DNA of 64,000 bases, taken from assembly GCA_009780035.1 (NCBI GenBank), contig WRAU01000002.1, positions 1 through 64,000 of the forward strand, read 5' to 3'. The first letter of the stretch is position 1. Each line of letters opens with the position of its first letter. Source of the DNA: Alphaproteobacteria bacterium. Lineage in GTDB: Bacteria; Pseudomonadota; Alphaproteobacteria; WRAU01; Hepatincolaceae. A program made the translations under genes and the position numbers. The notes under the pieces were generated by a model. The model was not told the origin of the DNA and made no database searches. It worked only from the letters and a program-made list of their open reading frames with translations. Shown here piece by piece: positions 25,512 through 34,589 of this stretch.

Positions 25512-26771
25512 TTAATGAATAATATTATTAATTAATCCTAAAATAATGCCTACCACTGCAAAGTCGGAATCTGAAAAAGTGGTGTTAGCAAAGCCAAAAT
25601 CACCTAAAACCGGCAGTAAGGCAATCGGCAAAAAGGTAATTAAAAGCCCGTTGGCTAGCGCCCCTAGCATGGCTCCGCGTCTGCCTCCGGTAGCATTGCC
25701 GAATACTGCAGCTGTAGCGCCGGTAAAGAAATGTGGAACAACTCCGGGTAGAATTAAAGTCCAGTTTAAAAGCCCTAAAACAAACAGTCCAATTAATCCG
25801 CCTAAAAAACTAAAAATAAAGCCGATAATTACTGCATTTGGAGAGTAGGTAAAAACTACAGGGCAATCTAGGGCAGGTTTAGCATTTTTAACAACTTTTT
25901 CAGATATTCCTTTAAATGCCGGCACAATTTCTGCTAAAAGCAGACGCACGCCCATTAAAATAATATAGATGCCAGCTGAGAAAGTTATTCCTTGCATAAT
26001 TGCAAATACAATATAATTTTGTCCGTTGCTTAAGTTTGTTTCCACAAAATTTTGCCCGGCTGAAATTGCTACAATAATATATAAAACACCCATAGTAAGG
26101 GCAATCATTACTGTGCTGTCTCTTAAAAATCCTAAATTTTTAGGAAGGTTTAAACTTTCAGTTGAAGGAGAATGTTTGCCGAATATTTTACCGATTCCTG
26201 CAGAAAGCACATAGCCAAGCGTGCCGAAATGCGCCATCGCAATATTTTGGTTGTTAGTTATTTTCTGCATGGCGGAATACGAGATGGCTGGAAAAAACAC
26301 CATAGCAGCTCCTAAAGTTAAAGCTCCTGATGCAATTAAAAGTGTTCCGTTTAAACCCATGCTGATTAAAATTACGGCAATCATTGCTGCCATGTAAAAA
26401 GTATGATGCCCAGTGAGAAATATATATTTAAAAGGCGTAAATCTAGCTATTAGAATATTCACAACCATACCGAAAAACATAATTAAGGCAGTAGAACTTC
26501 CATATTCTTTTAGCGATAGAGCGACAATTGCTTCATTATTAGGCACAATTCCTTGCAAAGCAAAGGCTTCTTGAAACATTTCGCCGAAAGGATTAAGCGA
26601 GGCAACTAAAATTGTTGCACCGCCGCCAAGCACTACAAATCCAAGTATGCTTTTAAAAGTTCCTAGTATTACATCCTGCGATGGCTTTTTCTGCAGTATC
26701 AGCCCTAAAAAAACAATCAAACCTACAAGCAATGCGGGTATGCTTAGGATGTCTAATAATAATGCAAACAT
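25512..26771 (-). CDS. ulaA: PTS ascorbate-type transporter subunit IIC
   Basis: Membrane channel of an ascorbate-family (SgaT/UlaA) PTS. The protein is 419 aa with about 11 membrane helices. Family wording includes GFVVLGGGATILVASLNPFGEMFQEAF, LTGHHTFYMAA, AHFGTLGYVLSAGIG and GVVPHFFTGATAAVFGNATGGRRGA. It is the last gene of an EIIA-EIIB-EIIC operon. No ascorbate-6-P lactonase or decarboxylase genes are in the window, so the sugar may be ascorbate or another pentose-like substrate. Confidence 0.92.
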   Translation of the reverse strand: MFALLLDILSIPALLVGLIVFLGLILQKKPSQDVILGTFKSILGFVVLGGGATILVASLNPFGEMFQEAFALQGIVPNNEAIVALSLKEYGSSTALIMFFGMVVNILIARFTPFKYIFLTGHHTFYMAAMIAVILISMGLNGTLLIASGALTLGAAMVFFPAISYSAMQKITNNQNIAMAHFGTLGYVLSAGIGKIFGKHSPSTESLNLPKNLGFLRDSTVMIALTMGVLYIIVAISAGQNFVETNLSNGQNYIVFAIMQGITFSAGIYIILMGVRLLLAEIVPAFKGISEKVVKNAKPALDCPVVFTYSPNAVIIGFIFSFLGGLIGLFVLGLLNWTLILPGVVPHFFTGATAAVFGNATGGRRGAMLGALANGLLITFLPIALLPVLGDFGFANTTFSDSDFAVVGIILGLINNIIH

Positions 26772-26779
26772 ATTTTTAC

Positions 26780-27049
26780 CTACTGAATTTCTTTGATTTT
26801 ATTTAATAATTTTTCTTTAATTTCGGCTTTATCAATTAAGCTGTTTAAAATTATAAGATTATCTACATTTACACTAGAGGCTAGATCTTTGCCTACAAGG
26901 TAAATATCTGCAGTTGTAGAGCTGACAGATGATAAATCTACATGAGATAACTCTGCATTAAGATTTTCTTCACTTAAAATTTGTTTAATAATACTTTCAA
27001 CCATAAAACTGCTGCCTAAGCCGTGTCCGCAGATTGTAATAATTTTCAT
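26780..27049 (-). CDS. ulaB: PTS ascorbate-type subunit IIB
   Basis: The protein is 89 aa, one lactose/ascorbate-type IIB domain. The phosphorylated Cys is Cys7 in IITICGHGLGSSFM, as in the family's CGxGxGSS P-loop. AGGAG lies just before the ATG. Eight bases separate it from ulaA and 12 from ulaC, so the three genes form one transcript. Confidence 0.92.
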   Translation of the reverse strand: MKIITICGHGLGSSFMVESIIKQILSEENLNAELSHVDLSSVSSTTADIYLVGKDLASSVNVDNLIILNSLIDKAEIKEKLLNKIKEIQ

Positions 27050-27061
27050 GATTTCTCCTGT

Positions 27062-27487
27062 TTATAATAAAGCTAATACATCAGCTTCTGTTTTTGCTGT
27101 TAGTAATTTTTTAAGATTGTCTTCACTGCTTAAGAAAATTGCCAGTTCTGAAAGCATTGCCATATGAGAGTCATTATCTATGAATCCTACACAAAATACT
27201 AATTGAATATTATCATTTTCGCCAAAGCTAATTTTTTCAGCAGATACCAAAAGTGATAGGCATAATTCATTAACATTATTTAAAGACCGTGCATGCGGCA
27301 GAGCCACATTAGGTGAAATTACAATATAAAATCCTTGTTTTTCTACAGATTTAATAATTTCTTCAATATAGCCTGCGTTAATAAGATTTTTATCTAACAA
27401 AGGCTTAGCCGATAGTTTAACCGCATTTATCCACGATAATTTTTCATTTGTAAAAACTATGTTTCCTTTCAAGAATTTTTTTAGCAT
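27062..27487 (-). CDS. ulaC: PTS mannitol/fructose/ascorbate-type subunit IIA
   Basis: The protein is 141 aa, PTS EIIA type 2. The phosphorylated His is in ISPNVALPHARS, the usual PHAR motif, with GFIDNDSHMAMLSELAIFLS following. First gene of the PTS operon. Enzyme I and HPr must be elsewhere in the genome. The ribosome site is weak. Confidence 0.9.
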   Translation of the reverse strand: MLKKFLKGNIVFTNEKLSWINAVKLSAKPLLDKNLINAGYIEEIIKSVEKQGFYIVISPNVALPHARSLNNVNELCLSLLVSAEKISFGENDNIQLVFCVGFIDNDSHMAMLSELAIFLSSEDNLKKLLTAKTEADVLALL

Positions 27488-27563
27488 AAAGTTTAATTCT
27501 GTTATTTAAATTTATTAATATTAAATACTTTAACACTTTTTATTTATAAAATAAATAAAAATA

Positions 27564-27572
27564 TGTTATACT
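27564..27572 (+). promoter_or_regulatory. Extended -10 promoter of the methyltransferase gene
   Basis: TGTTATACT (TGn plus TATACT) lies 28 bases before the ATG at 27600, in the divergent gap with the PTS operon. Confidence 0.45.
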
Positions 27573-27599
27573 TGTAATAAAATAAGAGGAATTAATTTA

Positions 27600-28370
27600 A
27601 TGGAAACATCTGCATATACAACCCATGCAACATTAGAAGAGAATCATTTTTGGTTTTTAGCAAGAAAGCAAATAATAAAGAAAGTGTTATCTAAATTTAT
27701 TGATTTAAATAACTCTAGGGAGTTAAAAGTTTTAGAAATAGGAGCTGGAACTGGTGGTAATCTGATTTATTTTTCTAAATATTTTGATACTATTATTGGA
27801 GTAGAAATGGAGGAGTTAGCGCGAGATTTAGCAAAACAAAAAATTTTATCACAAAATTTAGATAAAAAACTTTCAATTATCTATGGGAAATTACCGAATG
27901 AAATCAATTTTTCTCATAATAGCTTTGATGTTATTTTACTTCTTGATGTGTTAGAACATGTTGAAGATGATAAAGCAAGTCTGCAGACAATTTTTAATCT
28001 TTTAAAACCCAACGGAATTGCTGTTATTAGTGTGCCAGCTTTTATGTTTATGTGGAGCGAGCATGATGTTTTAAATCATCATTTTAGAAGATACACAAGT
28101 CAAGCTTTAAAAAAGGTTATTGCAGATTCTGGACTGCAAATAAAGTTATTAAATTATTTTTTTATTTCTTTGTTTTTTCCTATGCTTGCAGTTAGATCGT
28201 TACAAAAAATTTCTATTTTTAAGAAACAAAAAATTACGGTTGTGAAACCAGTTAATCCTATAATTAATTCTCTAGTTAAAAACTGGCTTGCTTTAGAGAA
28301 GTTTATAGTTAGCAGAATAAAAATCCCATTTGGAACATCTCTTGTAGCTGTATTGCAAGCTAAAAAATAA
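27600..28370 (+). CDS. Class I SAM-dependent methyltransferase
   Basis: The protein is 256 aa. SAM-binding motif I is VLEIGAGTGGN (about residues 44-54), followed by an acidic residue at the end of strand 2 (GVEMEE), and motif IV region FDVILLLDVLEHVEDD. The C-terminal third is basic and hydrophobic (LKLLNYFFISLFFPML), suggesting membrane contact. The substrate is not evident; UbiG/Methyltransf_11-like proteins near envelope genes often act on lipids or glycans. AAGAGG supports the start. Confidence 0.88.
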   Translation: METSAYTTHATLEENHFWFLARKQIIKKVLSKFIDLNNSRELKVLEIGAGTGGNLIYFSKYFDTIIGVEMEELARDLAKQKILSQNLDKKLSIIYGKLPNEINFSHNSFDVILLLDVLEHVEDDKASLQTIFNLLKPNGIAVISVPAFMFMWSEHDVLNHHFRRYTSQALKKVIADSGLQIKLLNYFFISLFFPMLAVRSLQKISIFKKQKITVVKPVNPIINSLVKNWLALEKFIVSRIKIPFGTSLVAVLQAKK

Positions 28371-28446
28371 ACAAACAATTATTGCAAATAATATCAAAGT
28401 ATATATAATATACTCAATACCTTATTTACTGTAAGGATAGCTTTAA

Positions 28447-28532
28447 TATTTTGGCTTTATATGCTGTCGCTTTACCTTTTATGTATTAATACACCTCGAG
28501 GTAAAGCTCCTAATCTAAAGCTCAAACTATTA
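28447..28532. repeat. Palindromic repeat, subtype B-stem (GTCGCTTTACC), copy 2
   Basis: Left arm TATTTTGGCTTTATATGCTG then TCGCTTTACC; right arm GGTAAAGCTCCTAATC then CTCAAACTA. The 30-base arms pair with mismatches, around a loop TTTTATGTATTAATACACCTCGA. It lies 77 bases after the methyltransferase stop; related copies at 58712 and 59237 abut stop codons. Confidence 0.75.
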
Positions 28533-28571
28533 AAACTAAAATTTTTTAATAATTAACTTTTGGAGAAATAG

Positions 28572-29051
28572 ATGAAGACAATAGAAAATATGGGTTTTTC
28601 TTTTTTTAGAATGACTTTAGGAGCTTACATGTTAATTGCAGGATGGAATAAACTTGGCGGTTTAATTGCTACAGGATTCGATCCAGATAAATTCGGTTTA
28701 TTAAAAAGTTTTATGGGTAAATTTCATGGACCAGATGCAACAATTGCTCCATGGCTGGCAGTATTTTTTCCAAAATTTATACTAATTCCGTTTACTTATA
28801 TCACACCTTTTTGGGAAGTTATTGCAGGGTTATTGCTTTTTATAGGTTTTTATAGAAAATATGCTGCTGTGGCTATTTTGTTGCTTCTTCTTATATTTGG
28901 TATTGGAACAGAAGCGGCAAATTATCCTAAAGATCAGAATATTTGGATGTTTTTAAACTTTATCGGTTATTATTTAGTTTATAGAAGCCTTTTAAAAGAT
29001 ACTCCAGATCCATTAGCACTTGAAAATATCTTAAATAAAAATTCTAAATAA
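28572..29051 (+). CDS. DoxX-like small membrane protein, copy 1
   Basis: The protein is 159 aa with four membrane helices: residues about 8-25 (FFRMTLGAYMLIAGWNKLG), 55-75, 80-100 and 125-145. The Arg/Gly in the first helix and the closing KDTPDPLALEN fit the DoxX/DUF417-like fold, for which no clear general function is known. GGAGAAA precedes the ATG. It is paralogous to the next gene (shared KFHG...PW/Y...FFPKFILIPF...TPFWE and PKDQ.IWMFLN), so this is a tandem duplication. Confidence 0.75.
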   Translation: MKTIENMGFSFFRMTLGAYMLIAGWNKLGGLIATGFDPDKFGLLKSFMGKFHGPDATIAPWLAVFFPKFILIPFTYITPFWEVIAGLLLFIGFYRKYAAVAILLLLLIFGIGTEAANYPKDQNIWMFLNFIGYYLVYRSLLKDTPDPLALENILNKNSK

Positions 29052-29189
29052 TGCTGTTGTCTGCAATATATAATTTATTGCTAGTATATTTTTGATATTA
29101 ATCAATTACTTTTCTCAAAATAAAACATATATTTATAAAGTTAGTTGTATTCATATTTATTTTGTAAATATATGTTTTAGGAGAAAAAA

Positions 29190-29669
29190 ATGAAAAATTG
29201 TATAGGGAATCTAGGTTTTTCAATATTTAGAATTTCCATAGCCAGCTCGCTAGCTCTTTCTGGATATGGAAAAGTAATGAGCTTTTTTACCAGTGGTAAA
29301 GTAGGCGTTGTAAACAGTTTCGTTAATAAGTTTCATGGAGCTGAATCTACGGTGCCTGGTTATATATCAATATTTTTTCCAAAATTTATTTTAATACCTT
29401 TTGGTTGGTTAACGCCTTTTTGGGAATTAATACCCGGAGTTTTATTAGTTTTAGGTATTTGCAGAAAACCCATGGCTGTGCTGCTTGCCATTTTGATTTT
29501 AATTTTTGCAGTGGGAAGTTCTGCCAGCGGAGCTCCTAAAGATCAAAGCATTTGGATGTTCTTAAATATTATGGCTTATGTTATGGTATGGCTGGGAATT
29601 CATTTTAATTTGCCAGATCCTTTAGCTATTGATAACTATATCTGCAAAGGTAAAAAAGAATCTAAATAA
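29190..29669 (+). CDS. DoxX-like small membrane protein, copy 2
   Basis: The protein is 159 aa, same length and layout as copy 1, and shares blocks such as FFPKFILIPFGWLTPFWE and APKDQSIWMFLN. The N-terminus ISIASSLALSGYGKVMSFF fills the first helix. TAGGAGAAAA is a strong ribosome site. A terminator follows, so the pair probably ends a transcript here. Retention of both copies suggests different partners or expression, but the sequence does not say which. Confidence 0.75.
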   Translation: MKNCIGNLGFSIFRISIASSLALSGYGKVMSFFTSGKVGVVNSFVNKFHGAESTVPGYISIFFPKFILIPFGWLTPFWELIPGVLLVLGICRKPMAVLLAILILIFAVGSSASGAPKDQSIWMFLNIMAYVMVWLGIHFNLPDPLAIDNYICKGKKESK

Positions 29670-29691
29670 TTATTGTTTTGCTAAAAAATAA

Positions 29692-29728
29692 AAATCCACA
29701 AAATATTAGTCTATTTTGTGGATTTTTT
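29692..29728 (+). terminator. Intrinsic terminator after the second DoxX-like gene
   Basis: AAAATCCACAAAATA / TATTTTGTGGATTTTTT: a 15-bp stem with a six-base loop and T run. It could also serve the convergent small gene at 29754. Confidence 0.85.
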
Positions 29729-29753
29729 ATGCTGGGGTATACTAGCAGAAAAA

Positions 29754-29996
29754 CTACTTTATCATAGACTGCAGTATAGCTTGAAAGAATCCTACATTAT
29801 AATTGAAATCATAAGGATGAAAAGAAGCTTTGTTTGGATCTAACCTTTTTAGAGATTTTTTGTCATATTTTGCGGTTGAATAATTATAAGTATTGCTATT
29901 ATAGGTTTTTGCAGAAACTGCAGCGCTTAAGACTATAAATACTAAAAATACTCCCAAGATAACTTTTAAACTAACTATCAACTTATTACCCTCCAT
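29754..29996 (-). CDS. Small exported or membrane-anchored protein, unknown
   Basis: The protein is up to 80 aa with one N-terminal hydrophobic segment ending AAVSA (residues about 8-29), then a Tyr/Asn/Lys-rich tail. The first codons (ATGGAGGGTAATAAG) themselves look like a Shine-Dalgarno sequence, so translation may start at the TTG at 29981, giving 75 aa that still include the whole signal. No family recognised. Confidence is limited by its small size. Confidence 0.5.
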   Translation of the reverse strand: MEGNKLIVSLKVILGVFLVFIVLSAAVSAKTYNSNTYNYSTAKYDKKSLKRLDPNKASFHPYDFNYNVGFFQAILQSMIK

Positions 29997-30218
29997 TACT
30001 TATTGCTTATAAATAATATTTTATCATAGATAAAGGTAAATAAAAATCTTTTTTTATAAATATTGATGTTTTTTTATTAATTTTGATAGAAAAATAAATT
30101 ACTAGATGGTTTTTGTTAAATTCCTTTGTTTATATGGATTAGCAAAAAATAAATTTACATGAAATCAAATTTATTGTAATATAAAATCATTTAAAGTAAA
30201 AGTTATTAGGAAGCGGTA

Positions 30219-30971
30219 ATGAATTTAATCTTATTAGTTTTTTTAGTTGTTGTAGTTTTAATAGCTATTTCTGGTTTTCGGGTTATTTATCAGTTTGAAA
30301 GGGGTGTAGTTTTTACTTTCGGGAAATTTAGCGGCATAAGAAATCCTGGTTTAATATGGATTATTCCTTTAGGTATTCAGTCCATGCAAAAAGTAGATAT
30401 GAGAATCAAAACTGTTGATATTCCAAGACAAGAAATTATTACTAAAGATAATATCTCGGTAATGGCGAATGCGGTTGTATATTATAAAGTTGCAAATGCA
30501 GAGCAGGCAATTATAAAAATTCAAAATGTTAATTTTGCTATGGCGCAATATACGCAGGCTGCTTTGCGTGATGCTGTAGGGAATCAAGGATTAGATGTGA
30601 TTCTATCTGAAAGAGTAAAAATTGGAGATGAACTGAAATCTATTGTATCTGCTGAGGCTAAAAACTGGGGTATTGAGGTGGATGCTATCCGAATCCAAGA
30701 AGTTGAACTGCCGCAAGATCTAAAAAGAGCAATGGCAAAACAAGCTGAGGCTGAAAGAGAAAGAAGAGCCATGATAATTAGCTCTGATGGTGAATTGCAG
30801 GCATCTAAAAATCTTCAAGAAGCTGCAGAAATTTTAGCAAAAAGCCCTGCGGCAATCCATCTGCGGACATTACAGACTATGAGAGATATATCTACTAACC
30901 CTTCGCAGAAAATTGTGGTTTTCATGCCAAGCGATATTTCTAAACTTGTTGGTGAAATAACAAAAATTTAA
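30219..30971 (+). CDS. Slipin / stomatin-like SPFH protein
   Basis: The protein is 250 aa: a short N-terminal membrane helix (residues 2-20), then an SPFH/band-7 domain (YQFERGVVFTFGKFSGIRNPGLIW, VDIPRQEIITKDNISV, and the EAE..RRA-type helix KQAEAERERRAMIISSDGE). It would form membrane-attached oligomers on the inner membrane. Bacterial slipins usually sit beside an NfeD gene, but none is adjacent here. TAGGAAG is a modest ribosome site. Confidence 0.92.
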   Translation: MNLILLVFLVVVVLIAISGFRVIYQFERGVVFTFGKFSGIRNPGLIWIIPLGIQSMQKVDMRIKTVDIPRQEIITKDNISVMANAVVYYKVANAEQAIIKIQNVNFAMAQYTQAALRDAVGNQGLDVILSERVKIGDELKSIVSAEAKNWGIEVDAIRIQEVELPQDLKRAMAKQAEAERERRAMIISSDGELQASKNLQEAAEILAKSPAAIHLRTLQTMRDISTNPSQKIVVFMPSDISKLVGEITKI

Positions 30972-31049
30972 CCTTTTTGTCTTTCTATTCACTCGTTTTA
31001 CTCTTTTATGTATGTTTTACACGGCAGAGCAAAGCTCATGATATAAATT
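30971..31049. repeat. Palindromic repeat family A, partial copy 3
   Basis: It starts at the slipin stop codon with CCTTTTTGTCTTTCTATTCA and ends CAAAGCTCATGATATAAATT, like the copies around secG, but the outer right arm is lost. A terminator hairpin follows directly. Confidence 0.6.
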
Positions 31050-31051
31050 AA

Positions 31052-31092
31052 TAAAAAAATTGGATTCTTATAACAGAATCCAATTTTTTTTA
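31052..31092. terminator. Terminator between the slipin gene and dps
   Basis: AAAAAAATTGGATTCT / AGAATCCAATTTTTTT with a six-base loop between convergent genes. Symmetric A and T flanks allow use in both directions. Confidence 0.88.
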
Positions 31093-31110
31093 TTAATTAA
31101 CTATAAAAAA

Positions 31111-31542
31111 CTACTTTTTACAGGCTTTTAACATCCATGCTGCTTTAGTATGAGATTGAACTAGCTGCAACAAAACATCTTCAGTGATTGGATCTAAAGT
31201 TTTTGATTCAATTGCTTTAAGCATGCCGCTTGCCATACTAGAATGGTCTACAGCTAGTTCAGCAATCATAGCAGGGGCATCTGCTGCTGTGCCAGCTGCT
31301 TCTTTAAGCGTAGCAATGCTTAAAAATTCTTTCATAGTTGCCGGAGCTTTTTCACCATACATAACAATTTTTTCAGCTATAGAATCGATAGATTCGGCAA
31401 GCTGATTGTATTGGGTTTCCAGCAATAAATGATTTTCATAAAAATTATCGCCCCGCACATGCCAATGATAGTTTAAGGTTTTCACATAAAGCACAAAAGT
31501 ATTGCTTAATGCAAGAGATAGAGCTTTTGTATTAGCGTTCAT
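31111..31542 (-). CDS. dps: Dps ferritin-like DNA-protection protein
   Basis: The protein is 143 aa from the ATG at 31542, chosen for the AAGGAGG site nine bases upstream. Ferroxidase-site residues are seen in LNYHWHVRGDNFYENHLLLE (His, Asp, Glu). It would form a 12-subunit shell that oxidises and stores iron and protects DNA from peroxide. Divergent from adhE, so oxygen and iron stress defence lies next to anaerobic metabolism genes. Confidence 0.93.
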   Translation of the reverse strand: MNANTKALSLALSNTFVLYVKTLNYHWHVRGDNFYENHLLLETQYNQLAESIDSIAEKIVMYGEKAPATMKEFLSIATLKEAAGTAADAPAMIAELAVDHSSMASGMLKAIESKTLDPITEDVLLQLVQSHTKAAWMLKACKK

Positions 31543-31612
31543 AAATTTCCTCCTTAATATATTAACAACTACACTAAATTCTACCACAATATAATAAAAC
31601 TTACAAATAATT

Positions 31613-31640
31613 TTGCATGATGTGATAAATGTGATATACT
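31613..31640 (+). promoter_or_regulatory. Promoter of adhE
   Basis: TTGCAT at 31613-31618, 16-base spacer, then TGATATACT (hexamer TATACT 31635-31640), an extended -10. The start codon follows 38 bases later with AGGGG before it. Confidence 0.6.
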
Positions 31641-31677
31641 TAAACTAAGTAGAGAATCTAATTTAGGGGTAAATAAG

Positions 31678-34398
31678 ATGGAAAAGCAGCAAATTATTGA
31701 TGTTTCTAAAGTTATTACTAATGCCACTACCAATAATGTTTCTAATAATATTGCTCATGCTTCTGCTAGCAGCAGTAATGTTTCTAACAGTATTTCTAAT
31801 GCTAACGAGCTAGATGCCGTATTAAAAAGTATAAAAAAAGCTCAATATGAATTTGCTGGTTTTTCTCAAGAGCAGGTTGATAGAATCTTTAAAGCAGTGG
31901 CTTTAGCCACCAATAAAGCAAGAATTCCGCTTGCTAAAATGGCAGTAGAAGAAACTGGCATGGGAGTTATGGAAGATAAAGTTATAAAAAATCACTTTGC
32001 TTCTGAATATATATATAATAAGTATAAAAATATGAAAACGGTTGGTGTTTTTGAAGATAATGAAAGCGCCGGACTGCAAAAAATCCTTGAGCCTATGGGG
32101 GTGATTGGGGCAATTATTCCAACTACGAATCCAACTTCTACTGCAATTTTTAAAATATTAATTGCGCTTAAAACCCGTAATGGCATTATTCTATCGCCGC
32201 ATCCAAGGGCAGCAAAATCTACAGTTTTTGCTGCTAAAATAGCTTACGATGCCGCCCTTGCAGCAGGGGCTCCTAAAAACATTGTAGGATGGATTGAAAA
32301 ACCTAGTGCCGAACTTTCTTCAAACCTAATGTCGCATTCCGATATTAATATGATTTTAGCTACAGGAGGCAGTTCTATGGTGCATGCGGCTTACTCTTCT
32401 GGAAACCCTGCTATTGGTGTGGGAGCAGGGAATGCTCCGGTAATTATTGATACCACAGCAGATATTAAGCAGGCAGTATCTTCCATTTTAATTTCTAAAA
32501 ACTTTGATCACGGTGTAATTTGTGCTACAGAGCAATCGGCAGTTGTGCTTGAAGATATTTACGAGGCGGTAAAAGCTGAGTTTAAACTTAGAGGAGCACA
32601 CTTTTGTTCCGCTGAGGAAAAAAGCAAGCTGGCAAAAATATTCTTAATTCAAGATGCTCCTAATAAGAAAGGGCATGTAAATCCAGCAATTGTAGGGCAA
32701 TCTGCTTTTAAAATTGCAGAAATGGCAGGCTTTGCTGTTGATAAAAATACAAAAACTTTAATTGCTGAAGTATCTGATATTAATGTGAACGAGGCTTTTG
32801 CCTATGAAAAACTATCGCCAATTTTAGCTTTATATAAAGTTAAAAATTTTAACGATGCAGTAAAAAAAGCTAAAGATTTGCTTGAGTTTGAAGGTATAGG
32901 ACATACTTCTTCATTATATGTAAGAGAAAGCGAAAAAGAAAAAATTGCTTTATTTAGCGATGAAATGAAAACAGGCAGAATATTAGTAAATTCTCCTTCG
33001 GCTTTTGGAGCAATTGGCGATGTGTATAACCAAATGCTAGAACCTTCTTTAACTTTAGGATGCGGCACTTGGGGGAAAAATTCATTCAGCGGTAATGTTA
33101 CGCCAATGGAACTTTTAAATGTTAAATGGGTTGCGAAAAGAAGAGAAAATATGCTGTGGTTTAAAGTGCCTCCGAAAATCTATCATAAATATGGTTGTTT
33201 GCCTTTTGCTTTATCTGATTTAAAAGGCAAACAGCGGGCATTTATTATTACCGATAATGTGATAGCTAAATTAGGTTTCCTTGATAAACTTACCAGTGTT
33301 TTAGAAAGCATTAAAATAGATTATCGTGTATTTAGCGATGTTCAGCCAGATCCAACTTTGGCTGAGGTTCATAAAGGAGCAGATTTAATGAAATCTTTTG
33401 AGCCAGATGTAATAATTGCCTTAGGCGGAGGCAGTCCTATGGATGCTGCTAAAATTATGCGGGTAATGTATGAATATCCAGATACTAGTTTTGAAGATAT
33501 TAGCATGCGTTTTATGGATATTAGAAAAAGAATTGTATCTTTTCCAGATATTTGGAAAACTACATTTGTAGCAATTCCTACTTCTTCTGGAACTGGTTCT
33601 GAGGTAACGCCGTTTTCAGTAATAACTGACGAAATTACTGGGGAAAAATATCCATTGGCAGATTATGCTCTTACACCGGATATGGCAATTATTGATACCG
33701 AATTAGTGATGACTCAGCCGAAATCTTTAACAGCTATTTCTGGGTTTGATGCTATTTCTCATGCAACAGAAGCGCTTGCTTCTATGCTGGCAACACCATA
33801 TACCGATCCTCTGGCTATGGAAGCGCTTTATTTATTGTTTGAAAATTTACCGATTGCTTATCGCGATGGCAGCAATATGAAAGCCCGCGAAAATGTTCAT
33901 AATGCGGCAACCATTGCCGGCATGTCTTTTGCCAATGCTTTCTTAGGAATTTCGCATAGTTTGGCGCATAAACTTGGGGCAGCTTTCCATATACCGCATG
34001 GGCTTTGCAATGCTATGGTTTTAGAAAATGTTGTTCGATTTAATATTGCCGATAATCCTGCTAAACAGGGAGTGTTTCCGCAATATGAATATCCGAATGT
34101 TAAAGCTAAATATGCTAAAGTTGCTAATTATTTAGGATTAGCTGGAAAAACTGATGATGAAAAAGTTGAGAGTTTCTTAGGCAAACTGAAAGAAATCCGT
34201 AAAGTTTTAGGGATTGATTATGCTATAAAAGATTACGGTTCTGGCATTAGTGAAGCTGAATTTAAAAGCAAGCTAGACAAAATAGCTGAAGATGCTTTTG
34301 ACGATCAATGCACAGGGGCTAACCCAAGATATCCAACCATTGAAGAATTAAAAGAAATTCTTACAGCCAGTTATTATGGTAAGGCTATAAATATATAA
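31678..34398 (+). CDS. adhE: Bifunctional acetaldehyde-CoA / alcohol dehydrogenase
   Basis: Two-step reduction of acetyl-CoA to ethanol, regenerating NAD+. The protein is 906 aa. After a low-complexity Asn/Ser/Ala extension (residues about 8-42, absent in E. coli AdhE) come the ALDH domain (active-site Cys in HGVICATEQSAVV) and the iron-ADH domain (GGGSPMDAAK, metal ligands around HSLAHKLGAAFHIPHGLCNA). The domain boundary is near residue 490. It would form spirosomes. Together with pflB it marks mixed-acid or ethanol fermentation. Confidence 0.97.
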   Translation: MEKQQIIDVSKVITNATTNNVSNNIAHASASSSNVSNSISNANELDAVLKSIKKAQYEFAGFSQEQVDRIFKAVALATNKARIPLAKMAVEETGMGVMEDKVIKNHFASEYIYNKYKNMKTVGVFEDNESAGLQKILEPMGVIGAIIPTTNPTSTAIFKILIALKTRNGIILSPHPRAAKSTVFAAKIAYDAALAAGAPKNIVGWIEKPSAELSSNLMSHSDINMILATGGSSMVHAAYSSGNPAIGVGAGNAPVIIDTTADIKQAVSSILISKNFDHGVICATEQSAVVLEDIYEAVKAEFKLRGAHFCSAEEKSKLAKIFLIQDAPNKKGHVNPAIVGQSAFKIAEMAGFAVDKNTKTLIAEVSDINVNEAFAYEKLSPILALYKVKNFNDAVKKAKDLLEFEGIGHTSSLYVRESEKEKIALFSDEMKTGRILVNSPSAFGAIGDVYNQMLEPSLTLGCGTWGKNSFSGNVTPMELLNVKWVAKRRENMLWFKVPPKIYHKYGCLPFALSDLKGKQRAFIITDNVIAKLGFLDKLTSVLESIKIDYRVFSDVQPDPTLAEVHKGADLMKSFEPDVIIALGGGSPMDAAKIMRVMYEYPDTSFEDISMRFMDIRKRIVSFPDIWKTTFVAIPTSSGTGSEVTPFSVITDEITGEKYPLADYALTPDMAIIDTELVMTQPKSLTAISGFDAISHATEALASMLATPYTDPLAMEALYLLFENLPIAYRDGSNMKARENVHNAATIAGMSFANAFLGISHSLAHKLGAAFHIPHGLCNAMVLENVVRFNIADNPAKQGVFPQYEYPNVKAKYAKVANYLGLAGKTDDEKVESFLGKLKEIRKVLGIDYAIKDYGSGISEAEFKSKLDKIAEDAFDDQCTGANPRYPTIEELKEILTASYYGKAINI

Positions 34399-34484
34399 AA
34401 TGCAGAGTGTTTATAAATTATTCTTTTAGAGCATGGTGTGTGTATGAAATAAAAAAATAATAATTGTTATTTTTTAAATAAATT

Positions 34485-34512
34485 TTGTTATTCATGAAAA
34501 AAATGTTATAAT
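34485..34512 (+). promoter_or_regulatory. Promoter of pflB
   Basis: TTGTTA at 34485-34490, 16-base spacer, TGTTATAAT (extended -10, perfect TATAAT at 34507-34512). No obvious FNR box could be recognised with confidence. Confidence 0.6.
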
Positions 34513-34589
34513 AATAAAAAGTGGATGATAAAAAAGCCAATCGTTATTGGAATCAAGTGTAAAAGTTGAAAAAATAATGGAGATTGAAA

